Positions 43,081 to 51,351 of a stretch of 54,962 nt of DNA are shown here, piece by piece. The position numbers and the translations under genes are program-made. The DNA is taken from NCBI GenBank assembly GCA_017462015.1, contig JAFTRX010000083.1, positions 1 through 54,962 of the forward strand, written 5' to 3'. The notes beneath the pieces were generated by a model that saw only the letters and a program-made list of their open reading frames with translations, was not told where the DNA came from and did no database searches. This DNA is from Lentisphaeria bacterium. GTDB lineage: Bacteria > Verrucomicrobiota > Lentisphaeria > Victivallales > Victivallaceae. The first letter of the stretch is position 1. Every line of letters starts with the position of its first letter.

Positions 43081-43138
43081 TTATTTTAAAATCGTAATAC
43101 TATTGTTGTTACTTATTTTAAAATCGTAATACTATTGT
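43081..43138. repeat. 26-bp direct repeats upstream of the pseudopilin gene
   Basis: Identical 26-mers at 43081-43106 and 43113-43138 (period 32) lie 25-80 bp upstream of the pseudopilin ATG, where a promoter or tandem operator would be expected. They contain TATTACGATTTTAAAAT on the minus strand. Confidence 0.75.
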
Positions 43139-43226
43139 CGCAATTATTTCTTTACCGGGTAACTATCGGGGATTTTTTTTTCAGCGTTTTTTGCGCTGCA
43201 CTTTTTGATTCTCTGTCATTGGTTTG

Positions 43227-43655
43227 TCAGCTGCTTCCGCCTTTGGCGGCGGTGGATGTTATAACGAACTCCGCTTGAACCACTCCTTTGAGCTTGCGTA
43301 TGGAGTTCACCAGCTCCCGTATGTCAGCGCCGATGCCGCAGAGGGTTATCATCGTGGAAGAACACTCTCTTTCTACCAGAAAACGGCTGCTGCCCAGTAC
43401 TTTAATGGTGCTTTCGTCCAAGATATTGTTCAGCTTTTCCTCTATCCGTTCATGTTCAAGATCGCACAAAACGCTGACGGTGCCGATGACCTCTCTGCTT
43501 AAAGCGCACTCTTTTTTTGCCAGCTGTTTGCGTATCATGTCCCGGATAAATTCAGAGCGGTTTTCGTAACAATGCTCTTTCAGCAGTCTTTCCAATCCGG
43601 CAAAAAGCTCCTGTTCGATGGAAAAACTCATTCGCACCAAATTGTTGTCTTTCAT
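43227..43655 (-). CDS. NikR-like ribbon-helix-helix regulator with altered metal ligands
   Basis: A 142-aa protein with an N-terminal ribbon-helix-helix (about 1-50; VRMSFSIEQELFAGLERLL then ENRSEFIRDMI) and a C-terminal ACT-like domain, the NikR layout. In E. coli NikR nickel is bound by His76, His87, His89 and Cys95. Aligned by eye, this protein keeps the Cys (RECSST) but has no His at the other three positions. It is therefore probably not a standard nickel sensor, although another ligand set could exist. AAGGG precedes the ATG. No nickel transporter lies beside it. Confidence 0.82.
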   Translation of the reverse strand: MKDNNLVRMSFSIEQELFAGLERLLKEHCYENRSEFIRDMIRKQLAKKECALSREVIGTVSVLCDLEHERIEEKLNNILDESTIKVLGSSRFLVERECSSTMITLCGIGADIRELVNSIRKLKGVVQAEFVITSTAAKGGSS

Positions 43656-43748
43656 ACCAGAACCCTTTAATTATACCTGCTTTTTTGTATAATATACACT
43701 TTCCGGCGGATATTTTCAACCGGGCAGGGGAGAGTTCTAATATTTTAT

Positions 43749-44040
43749 CCACAGCTGTCCCATAAAAAACAGACTGCGGCGGCGCATTGTGCGCAATCTC
43801 TTGGCAAATCGGCGGACTCTGGTTCGGTCGAGAACCGGAGTTCACTCCCTCACCATCGCCTTGATTTACCTGCGACCTTGCATCACACTGCATCCACCGA
43901 CTGAAAACAGGCAGTTTCGAGCACAACTGTTTCTGGCAGGAAAATCTGACAAAATCACTTTTTCAAAAATTAAATTTCTCTCGCTTGAACACAGAGAAAA
44001 TACCTGTTTTTTGAAAAATTATGAGATATCTGTGTATTTT
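43749..44040. repeat. Intergenic repeat mosaic, 477-bp gap
   Basis: Between the NikR-like and GH20 genes I see no gene. The stretch holds CAGCTGTCCCATAAAAAACAGACTGCGGCGGCGC (43751-43784), then the module shared with 209-280 (about 43830-43912), then AATCTGACAAAATCACTTTTTC (about 43942-43963) shared with 356-378. The order is the same as at the left end of the window, so the modules can travel or be copied as a block. Confidence 0.7.
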
Positions 44041-44065
44041 ATCATGAACGAGTGTTCACTTTGCC

Positions 44066-44094
44066 TTGAAAAAGAAGTGATTTTGTGCTATTTT
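44066..44094 (+). promoter_or_regulatory. Promoter of the GH20 gene cluster (extended -10)
   Basis: TTGAAA (44066-44071), 17 bp, TATTTT (44089-44094) preceded by TGC; about 40 bp before the GH20 ATG. GTGCTATTTTA is shared with the promoter at 12697. Confidence 0.65.
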
Positions 44095-44132
44095 ATCCGG
44101 AAACAAAATCAATTTAAAAAGGGAGGTCTATT

Positions 44133-45560
44133 ATGGGTATTTCCGCTTTGAAAACTATTGTTCCGGCGCCGGTTGAAATCATTCCGGCAGTTTCCGGGAA
44201 GTTCGTTCTTTCAAATTTGAAAACGGTCTCCGCCGCGCCCGGATTGGAGCGCTTTGCTGTGGAAGCTGTTGATTCTCTCCGCTTTTTCGGAGTGAATGCC
44301 GAAGTGATCTCCGGTTCGGAAGCTCAACTTACTTTTGCTTTGGACTCATCTTTGGGCGCTGAAAGCTGGGAACTGGTAGTTTCTGAAAACGCCATTTCCA
44401 TCACCGGTGGTGATTCTGCCGGAGTTTTTTATGCGCTTCAGGCTTTGGTTCAAATCACCGCCGCCGCTTCTGCGGAAGGACCGGTTCCGGCGGCGATCGA
44501 GTGCGGTAAAGTCAAGGATTCACCCCGCTTCGGTTGGCGCAGTTTCATGCTGGATCCAGCCCGTCACTTCCAGACGGTAGAAACGGTAAAGCGGGTCATC
44601 CGGATGATGGCATCCTACCGTTTGAACATTCTCCATTGGCATCTTACGGACAGTCAGGGGTGGCGGATCAAAGGCGGGGTCGTTTCAGATGACGCCTGTT
44701 TGAACACCATGACCTCCGGAGCTTACACCATTGATGAACTCAAAGAGATCGCCGATTATGCGGAAAAATATTTTGTTGAAATCGTTCCGGAAGTGGATGT
44801 CCCGGGCCACTCGCTCGGGCTTGCCACAGCTTACCGTAATCTTGCCTGTGATCCGGAAAATCCGGGCATTGAGCTTTGCATCGGCAATCCGGAAACTCTG
44901 ACTTTTGTCAAAAAAGTCTTTGCGGAAATCCTGACGATCTTCCCCCGCAGCCGTTATATCCACATCGGCGGCGATGAAGCTGCTCTTACCCACTGGGAAA
45001 AATGCCCCCGCTGTCAGGCCGCCGTGAAAGCCGGAAACTTCAAAGATTTGCGGGAACTGGAAAACCACTTTATGCGCCAGGTTGCCGCGTTCATTACTGA
45101 AAACGGCAGAACCCCCATCGTTTGGGGAACCGGTACTCCCTTTGATTCCAACACCGTTATTCAGGCTTGGCTCGACCACCGCGAACCTGCCCGGCACATC
45201 GCCAATAACTGCAAATGCATCATGTCGGTGCATAACTCTTATTATTTCGACTATCCTGCCGACCAGAATGAAGCCCAGCGCAGCTGGATGTATTCTCTTC
45301 CGGAAGAAGCCGTTTACATGGCAGACCCCTTTGTCATCTGGGAGAGCAGCTGGAAAGATCATCTGCTCGGACCGGAGGCCTGTCTCTGGACGGAATATGT
45401 TCCCGACTGGCGCGTTATCCAGAAGATCCTGCCCCGGTTGGGAGCTTATGCGGAAGTGGCGTGGAGTCAGGTCGCCGTCAAGGATTACTACGATTTCCGC
45501 CGCCGTTCCGGCTGGCTGCGTGCTGCCGGGTATGAAGAGTACCTGCGTTCTTTGATTTGA
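44133..45560 (+). CDS. GH20-family beta-N-acetylhexosaminidase (intracellular)
   Basis: A 475-aa GH20 enzyme that removes terminal GlcNAc/GalNAc by substrate-assisted catalysis. An N-terminal alpha/beta domain (about 8-125) is followed by the barrel with HWHLTDSQGWR (168-178), PEVDVPGHS (219-227) and the catalytic Asp281-Glu282 in IGGDEA. There is no signal peptide, so it acts in the cytoplasm, probably on imported amino-sugar oligomers. GGGAGGT gives a strong ribosome-binding site. It is followed 10 bp later by a metallophosphatase gene and is the first gene of a probable three-gene operon. Confidence 0.95.
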   Translation: MGISALKTIVPAPVEIIPAVSGKFVLSNLKTVSAAPGLERFAVEAVDSLRFFGVNAEVISGSEAQLTFALDSSLGAESWELVVSENAISITGGDSAGVFYALQALVQITAAASAEGPVPAAIECGKVKDSPRFGWRSFMLDPARHFQTVETVKRVIRMMASYRLNILHWHLTDSQGWRIKGGVVSDDACLNTMTSGAYTIDELKEIADYAEKYFVEIVPEVDVPGHSLGLATAYRNLACDPENPGIELCIGNPETLTFVKKVFAEILTIFPRSRYIHIGGDEAALTHWEKCPRCQAAVKAGNFKDLRELENHFMRQVAAFITENGRTPIVWGTGTPFDSNTVIQAWLDHREPARHIANNCKCIMSVHNSYYFDYPADQNEAQRSWMYSLPEEAVYMADPFVIWESSWKDHLLGPEACLWTEYVPDWRVIQKILPRLGAYAEVAWSQVAVKDYYDFRRRSGWLRAAGYEEYLRSLI

Positions 45561-45570
45561 GGTGGCAATG

Positions 45571-47244
45571 ATGACGAAAAATTTTATTTGTCTGCTGCTG
45601 ACACTTTTGGCGTGTACGCTTTATGCTGAGACGGTGACGGTGCCGCGTTTTCAGGCGGTGAAACTGGTGCATGACGGTGTTGCATCTGAAGAGTTCTGGA
45701 AAGATGCGGCACTTATAAAAGATTTTCAAGTATTTCGCAAAGGAGGGAAATCCGGTGCCGCGACCGAAGTACGCATTTGCGCTGACAGGAAGAATATCTA
45801 CCTTGCGCTGCGCTGTGAAGAACCATCCGGAAAAATCTCCGCGTTGCAGGATGCTTCTGTCTGGGGAACGGATAATGTTGAAATCTTTTTTGCCTCCACC
45901 ACCGAAGGCAGAGAGTGGGTGCGGCAGATGGTCTTTGGCTGCAATGGCAAGCGCTACACTGAATTTATCGGCGAAGATCAGTTTTTCCCGGTGATGAAAC
46001 TGGAAAAAAATCAGTGGACTGCCGAGGTCGTCATTCCGTGGGAACGTCTGGGGGCGATGGAAAATAACCGTTTGCGCTTCAATATGTTCCGCAACCGTAA
46101 GGAGGCATCGGAGCTTTCCAGTTGGCAGAATGTCTGGTACGGTATCGACACTGACCAGTATGGAACATTGGTGTTTTGCACTCCGGATACGGAGGTTGTT
46201 CACGGTCCGTGGAGCAGTGAAGTTTCTGCAAATTCCGGAATCATCAGCTTTGAAACTTACGGGAAGTGTGCCGCTTCGGTATTTTTCCGTGAATTCGGAA
46301 CGGAAAAATTCACGGAAGTTTTTGCTGATATTTCCGGAGGAGTCCGCAATCGTGACCGGCGCCTTCACCATGCCAAACTCAATAACTTGAAGCCGGATAC
46401 CCGCTATGAATACCACACCGGAGACGGTAAGGTGCACTCGTTCCGTACTCTTGCCGAAAAGAGTGATGAGTTCCGTTTTACCGTCGTGAGCGACATTCAC
46501 GGCAACAGCAAAAAACTGGAAAACATATTGAGCAGAAACGATATCCAGTCGTCGGACATGATGTTTTTGCTGGGTGATCTGGTCACCGGAGTTATCGGGC
46601 GGAATATGTGTTACGACGGATTTCTGGATGTTTTGGCGCAGTATTGGAACAAACCGTTTTATGTGACCAGAGGAAACCATGAGTACCGGGGCGGGGCGCC
46701 GGGAGAATTTTTTGATCTCTTTGTTCCGGAAGGACGGAGTTTTTACCGGGCGTTCAGCCATAAAGGAGTGTTTTTTGTTATATTGGATACCGATGGAGAT
46801 GTTGTTCACGACCGCAGTTACATGGACGCGCAGACGGAATGGTTGAAGCGCACAGTTGAGAGCGAAGCCTTCATCAATGCCGAATACCGGGTATTGTTGA
46901 ACCATGTCCCGCTCCTTCCGGAAGATCTTGGCGGCGGCAAGGAGATAAATCAGCTCTTTTTCTCATTGCCGGAAGCGCGCCGCAACGCCTTTGATCTGGC
47001 AATTTCCGGACATTTTCACCGGATGGAAAAACTGCTCCCCGGAGATGGAAAAATTGTCTCCAGTCATCCCGGACGGAATCAGAAAAGCGTTGATGAAAAG
47101 TTCAAACTTGCGTTCCCGGTGGTGACTGCCGATTTCTGCGGTTCGATCACGGTCGACAAAAATTCGCGGGCGCTGGAACTGCGGATATATGACCGTGACG
47201 GCAAACTTTACGACAGTGTTGAAGCTGCGCGTGTTGCGCGATAA
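45571..47244 (+). CDS. Secreted CBM9-like/metallophosphatase fusion
   Basis: About 557 aa: a signal peptide (to about residue 20), a CBM9-like beta-sandwich (about 25-205; WGTDNVEIFF), an Fn3-like purple-acid-phosphatase N-terminal-type domain (about 215-297), and a calcineurin-like metallophosphatase domain (about 302-490). The phosphatase motifs are SDIHGN, LLGDLV, RGNHEY, LNHVPL and SGHFHRM, so all metal-binding blocks are present. The ATG at 45571 is spaced best from GAGGTGG; the ATG at 45568 and GTG at 45562 are alternatives. A carbohydrate-binding domain on a phosphatase suggests a phosphorylated glycan substrate (inference). Confidence 0.88.
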   Translation: MTKNFICLLLTLLACTLYAETVTVPRFQAVKLVHDGVASEEFWKDAALIKDFQVFRKGGKSGAATEVRICADRKNIYLALRCEEPSGKISALQDASVWGTDNVEIFFASTTEGREWVRQMVFGCNGKRYTEFIGEDQFFPVMKLEKNQWTAEVVIPWERLGAMENNRLRFNMFRNRKEASELSSWQNVWYGIDTDQYGTLVFCTPDTEVVHGPWSSEVSANSGIISFETYGKCAASVFFREFGTEKFTEVFADISGGVRNRDRRLHHAKLNNLKPDTRYEYHTGDGKVHSFRTLAEKSDEFRFTVVSDIHGNSKKLENILSRNDIQSSDMMFLLGDLVTGVIGRNMCYDGFLDVLAQYWNKPFYVTRGNHEYRGGAPGEFFDLFVPEGRSFYRAFSHKGVFFVILDTDGDVVHDRSYMDAQTEWLKRTVESEAFINAEYRVLLNHVPLLPEDLGGGKEINQLFFSLPEARRNAFDLAISGHFHRMEKLLPGDGKIVSSHPGRNQKSVDEKFKLAFPVVTADFCGSITVDKNSRALELRIYDRDGKLYDSVEAARVAR

Positions 47245-47265
47245 CATTAAATAAAGGAATATGTT

Positions 47266-48327
47266 ATGAGAAAGCTGTTATTATTTTTTATTGCCGCACT
47301 TGCTTTGCTGTGCGGGTGTGCATCGCCTGTCAAGGACGGTTATGAGGTGATGGTGCTGGGAGATTTGCACTATGACGGTATGGAGTATCACACTTCTGCT
47401 GCAGTCAGTTCCAGTCGCGCCAAAGAGCGTGTCCGCAACTGTACGATGTGGAAGGAAGCCACTCCGAAACTGTTGGAAGCGGCGGCAAAAAATTTGAACA
47501 AGGATACCCCCTTTATCATTCAGGCTGGTGACTTTACCCAGGGCGACTGCGATACCTTCGCGCTCCATGAAAAGATGATCCGGGATGGTTTTGCCAAAGT
47601 CAAATCCTATTTCCCCAACCACAAATTTCTCCCGGTTCGCGGCAACCACGACATCCGGATGCTCAAAGGCAACAGCGGTGTTCCTACGGTCAATGCGTTT
47701 TTTCCGCTGATTGCCAAAGAGCTGGGCGTGGAAAAAGTCACCGGAACTTACACGGTGCGCCACGGCAAAGATTTGTATATCTTTTTTGATGGTTTTCTCC
47801 CCAAAAAGCAGGGGCTCAACTCTTTGAAGAAAGCGCTTGCCGACAACCCCGGCGTCCGCTACACCTTTTTCATCACCCATCTTCCGGTGTTGAATTGCAG
47901 TGTCGGCAATCCGGCATGGCTGGTTCGGGATTATAAGGCAGTCCGGCAGCTGCTGCTTGAGCGCAATGCGATCATCATTACCGCGCACACTCACGTCCCG
48001 TCTCTTATCCAGGCAAAGCGCAACGGCAAACAGCTTACGCAGGTAGTACTCAGTTCCGTCGGCAAAGATTGGGTCCCCGGTTCCAAGCCTGAGGTGAATA
48101 TCTCCGGTCTGGACAGCTTCTGCAAAGCCGTCGGTTCCCGGAAACTTGCCCGCAAATCGATCAAGGCTTCGATCGACGATATGAGGACATTTGAACTTCC
48201 GGTGTATGAGCTTTACAAGTTCAAATCCTGTACCGGCTTTGCCAAACTCAAAGTTTCCGATGCCGGAGTCAGCATCGAGTTTTACACTGACGGCAATAAA
48301 CCGGCGATGGTAAAGAAGCTGCGCTGA
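47266..48327 (+). CDS. Lipoprotein metallophosphoesterase
   Basis: A 353-aa lipoprotein (lipobox LLCGC, lipidated Cys18) with a calcineurin-like phosphoesterase domain. Motifs are LGDLHYD (Asp33, His35), QAGDFT, VRGNHDI, ITHLPV and TAHTHVP, a complete metal-binding set. AAAGGAATAT precedes the ATG, 21 bp after the preceding phosphatase gene. The two are only distantly similar and may hydrolyse different bonds of one substrate outside the cytoplasm. It is the last gene of the cluster, followed by a terminator. Confidence 0.9.
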   Translation: MRKLLLFFIAALALLCGCASPVKDGYEVMVLGDLHYDGMEYHTSAAVSSSRAKERVRNCTMWKEATPKLLEAAAKNLNKDTPFIIQAGDFTQGDCDTFALHEKMIRDGFAKVKSYFPNHKFLPVRGNHDIRMLKGNSGVPTVNAFFPLIAKELGVEKVTGTYTVRHGKDLYIFFDGFLPKKQGLNSLKKALADNPGVRYTFFITHLPVLNCSVGNPAWLVRDYKAVRQLLLERNAIIITAHTHVPSLIQAKRNGKQLTQVVLSSVGKDWVPGSKPEVNISGLDSFCKAVGSRKLARKSIKASIDDMRTFELPVYELYKFKSCTGFAKLKVSDAGVSIEFYTDGNKPAMVKKLR

Positions 48328-48346
48328 TATAACCGGCAAAGCCGCA

Positions 48347-48391
48347 AAAAAAACTGCTGCAAACCGTGAGGGGATGCAGCAGTTTTTTTTT
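48347..48391. terminator. Bidirectional terminator
   Basis: The stem ACTGCTGCA/TGCAGCAGT (48353-48361 with 48375-48383) has an A-run before it and a run of eight T after it. It separates the phosphatase gene (+) from the pseudopilin gene (-). Confidence 0.9.
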
Positions 48392-48409
48392 ACTGGATTC
48401 GCAGGCAGA

Positions 48410-49195
48410 CTATTCGATCTGTTTCAAAATATTGGTCGGCTTCTGCCAGATACCGACGGAACCGTAGGTGTAGGAATCGTGATTGACATATTCCAGATAA
48501 CTGCGGGCATCAACGTGACCGTCAAGGAAAAGCTGGTTGGCATTCTGACCGTGGGCGCCGTTGCTGCGGACTTTGAATTTGTTGGCAACAAGACCGCCTT
48601 CGACTTTACGGATACCGGCATTCTGGCGGCAAGAGGCAACTCGGGCGGGATCCCAGTCGTCGATCAGGATCATGACACGGCTGGCAAGCGCAGCATGCTG
48701 ACCGATTTTCAGGATTCGACCATCGTTGTTGCCGTATTCGTTGTTGTAACCGACCCAGAAGTTATTGGAGTAACTGTTGACGACCCAAATGTTTGCAGAG
48801 GTGGCAGTCGGACGGGGGTCAGAGGGACATTCCAGAATTTTGTTGACATAAACTTTGGAAGTTCCGGCGGCAGCGACGTAGCCGTTGATCTCTTTGCAGC
48901 TGCCGAATTCTGACGGATTCAGCGCAACATGTTCGTTCCACTGGCGTTTGCTGCTGCCGGTGTGGTACTGACCGGGAAGGAGCCATTCCCCGTTGCTGGA
49001 GGCATAACTCATGTAGTAGTTGCCGAACTGCTTCATGTTGTTGAGGCAGCTGGAAGCGCGGCCGCGTTCACGGGCGCTCTGCAGAGCGGGCAGCAATATT
49101 GCTGCCAATATCGCTATAATAGCAATCACTACCAGCAGTTCGATAAGTGTGAACTTGACTTTGCTTTGCATTTGTCCGGAGCGTTGATTTTTCAT
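48410..49195 (-). CDS. Pseudopilin (H-X9-DG type)
   Basis: A 261-aa type II secretion/type IV pilin-like protein with the typical short leader (14 residues) ahead of [20 protein letters not shown], then [19 protein letters not shown] and a globular domain with [12 protein letters not shown] (H-X9-DG). The residue before the cleavage point is Lys rather than Gly. Such proteins are abundant in PVC genomes and many may be surface or glycan-binding proteins rather than pilus subunits. AAGGATAG precedes the ATG. It is monocistronic or cotranscribed with nothing visible. Confidence 0.9.
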   Translation of the reverse strand: MKNQRSGQMQSKVKFTLIELLVVIAIIAILAAILLPALQSARERGRASSCLNNMKQFGNYYMSYASSNGEWLLPGQYHTGSSKRQWNEHVALNPSEFGSCKEINGYVAAAGTSKVYVNKILECPSDPRPTATSANIWVVNSYSNNFWVGYNNEYGNNDGRILKIGQHAALASRVMILIDDWDPARVASCRQNAGIRKVEGGLVANKFKVRSNGAHGQNANQLFLDGHVDARSYLEYVNHDSYTYGSVGIWQKPTNILKQIE

Positions 49196-49236
49196 AATAC
49201 TATCCTTTCATGTTGTAAGGTTTGGTATTGTGTTAT

Positions 49237-49265
49237 AAGTTAACACCACATCTTTAAAAAGTCAA
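49237..49265 (-). promoter_or_regulatory. Putative promoter of the pseudopilin gene
   Basis: On the minus strand TTGACT (49265-49260), 17 bp, TAACTT (49242-49237). The -35 overlaps the stop codon of the upstream gene. Confidence 0.5.
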
Positions 49266-51349
49266 TAGCTATAATAATAAATTTTTGTTTCCAATGGCGT
49301 AAATATGTCATTTATAGTGTGATTGTGGACTTTCATTGTTAATTTCTGTTCAGCAGGCGAGAGGTTGACCACAGCCAACATCAGGGTATTGCCGCACTTA
49401 CGTACTGACCAGAGAAAATTGCCACGGCAATATTTGACCAGTTCCGGCATTTCAGTTCCGGCGGCAAAGCGCGGATAAACTGCGCTGAGTTCAGCATTGA
49501 TACCGGAGACGACCGACCAGATACGGCTTTGATTTTCCGCGATGCCGCCGTGTCCCAGATGGAAGATCACGCCATTAAGATTGCAGATCATTGCACAATA
49601 TGCGGCAAAACGCAGCTCTTCGGCGGTGCGGGTGAAATTATCCGGAACCGATACCCCCACCCAGAATATGACCGGCTTGTCCTTGGCAAGTTTGCGTACA
49701 TTGCGCATATCTTTTATCAAATCGGGATAGAGTGCTTCCGCAAAAGAACTGCTCCAATACGCACACTCCAGTATGTCGCATGCCGGGAGATAATGGGATA
49801 ACTCCTTTTCATCATCGACATGGATGGAAAAGAGCATTCCGGGGTGCGCTTTTTTCATCTTCCGGTAAAGTCCGGTGTGAAATTTCACGCCATCGCCCCG
49901 TTTCCCGGCGGCATCGTAGAACGGCAGTTGTGCTTCGTAGCCCAGGCGGCTGATTTTTCTTTTGGCTCCGGCATTGCCGGAGAGATAACGCTTCAAGCGC
50001 TCTTCCCAATCGGGAAGCAGACGGAATCCGGTCTCCGGCTGCCGGATGAGCTTCCACAGCGGCAGACCTTCCAGATCAATGGCGTTGGGGAGCAGTCCGT
50101 AATCTCCGGAACGCAAGTTGAAACACGGCGCAAATTGCAGGGCGGGTTTTGCTGTAGAACTTCCGCCGATGGCGAAAACGGGGGCATCGTTCAGCATCAG
50201 TTTGCCATTTTTGATGCCAAGTACGGAATTGGCAGTGACAGCCGGTGCAGCAAAGCCGGATGATGTTACAATGAAGCTCCGGCTGGTGCGCATATTGCCG
50301 CTGCTTATCACCGCACGGTAACATCCTTTGGAAAGTTCCGATATATCCAGTTTGCCCCGGAAGGGCAGGGGTGTGCACTGCAGGCGCAGCCGTCCTGCCT
50401 GATCGTACACTTTCAACGCGGACTCCCGGGGGAAGTTGTGCTCAAAAGAGAGTTCCTTATTCTGAGGGGCGTAGTAAAAGCGGTCAAGTTTGAGAAAGTA
50501 CGGCGGAAATCCGGCAGTTTCCCCACTGCGGAAAAAAACGGTTTTTCCGGCTTTATCTTTGACTGTAACCGTAAAACGGCTGTAAAATTTTACCGGCAGA
50601 GAGTCTTTGTTGTACAAAGGAGTGGTCAGCTCTTGGTTATCACCCTTTTTGACGGTCAACGTTCCCCGATTTGTGGTGAGCGTCGCCGGGAAATCTTTAT
50701 ACCTGGGAGGCAGATGGAGTTTGATTTTCAAGTTACCATCCTGTACACCCCACGCTTTGACAAATATCTGCTCTTTGTTATCAGAAAAGGTGATTTTGCC
50801 AAACGTTGACAAATCGTGGAAACTTGCCGCCGGATTCCAGCTTACCACCCGCCGGACACCGTTATCAAAGAGTGTGGCCGCAAAGTTGGCACGGATGACC
50901 ATGTTTTCATGCACGCGTTCCAACTTTATTGCGGCGCGGGGAATGGTCATCTCTCCGCCCCAATGGTCAGCTTTTTTGAATACCTTTACTGCCAGCGGGA
51001 GTTGAACTGAGGTATCTTTGTTGCGCGCAGTATAATATTTTCCTGCCGGATTGACGGCAAAGTGATAATAATCTTTTTCCGCCGCTCCCGGTGAAATCAG
51101 AAATTCAAACACCTCGCCGGAGAAAACTCCCTCCACAGCTCCGGCAGGATACGGAACTTGAAACTTTACTTTGACCTCTTTTTCTGTGAGTGCAAACTCA
51201 AACTGCGGCGACTTTGCCGGTATCATCCCGCTCTTTGACATCATCGCCTGACAACGGAACACCGCCTTGTTTAATGGCAGAGTGACCGCCGCGCCGGAGA
51301 GTTTCAGCGCGCAAATCAATGTGGTCAGGAGTAATGTCAGAATTTTCAT
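49262..51349 (-). CDS. Secreted CBM9-like domain protein with barrel-like C terminus
   Basis: A 695-aa exported protein (signal peptide to about residue 20). Residues about 25-190 resemble a CBM9-like beta-sandwich (SGEVFEFLISPG). Two Ig-like beta domains follow (about 195-370). The C-terminal part (about 375-690) looks like a TIM-barrel glycosidase region, with FSIHVDDEKELSHY and VIFWVGVSVPD. The family is not recognised and no catalytic pair is certain. It lies 2 bp after the GH123-like gene, so it is cotranscribed with it and probably acts on the same glycan at a different cell site. Confidence 0.78.
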   Translation of the reverse strand: MKILTLLLTTLICALKLSGAAVTLPLNKAVFRCQAMMSKSGMIPAKSPQFEFALTEKEVKVKFQVPYPAGAVEGVFSGEVFEFLISPGAAEKDYYHFAVNPAGKYYTARNKDTSVQLPLAVKVFKKADHWGGEMTIPRAAIKLERVHENMVIRANFAATLFDNGVRRVVSWNPAASFHDLSTFGKITFSDNKEQIFVKAWGVQDGNLKIKLHLPPRYKDFPATLTTNRGTLTVKKGDNQELTTPLYNKDSLPVKFYSRFTVTVKDKAGKTVFFRSGETAGFPPYFLKLDRFYYAPQNKELSFEHNFPRESALKVYDQAGRLRLQCTPLPFRGKLDISELSKGCYRAVISSGNMRTSRSFIVTSSGFAAPAVTANSVLGIKNGKLMLNDAPVFAIGGSSTAKPALQFAPCFNLRSGDYGLLPNAIDLEGLPLWKLIRQPETGFRLLPDWEERLKRYLSGNAGAKRKISRLGYEAQLPFYDAAGKRGDGVKFHTGLYRKMKKAHPGMLFSIHVDDEKELSHYLPACDILECAYWSSSFAEALYPDLIKDMRNVRKLAKDKPVIFWVGVSVPDNFTRTAEELRFAAYCAMICNLNGVIFHLGHGGIAENQSRIWSVVSGINAELSAVYPRFAAGTEMPELVKYCRGNFLWSVRKCGNTLMLAVVNLSPAEQKLTMKVHNHTINDIFTPLETKIYYYSY

Positions 51350-51351
51350 TT

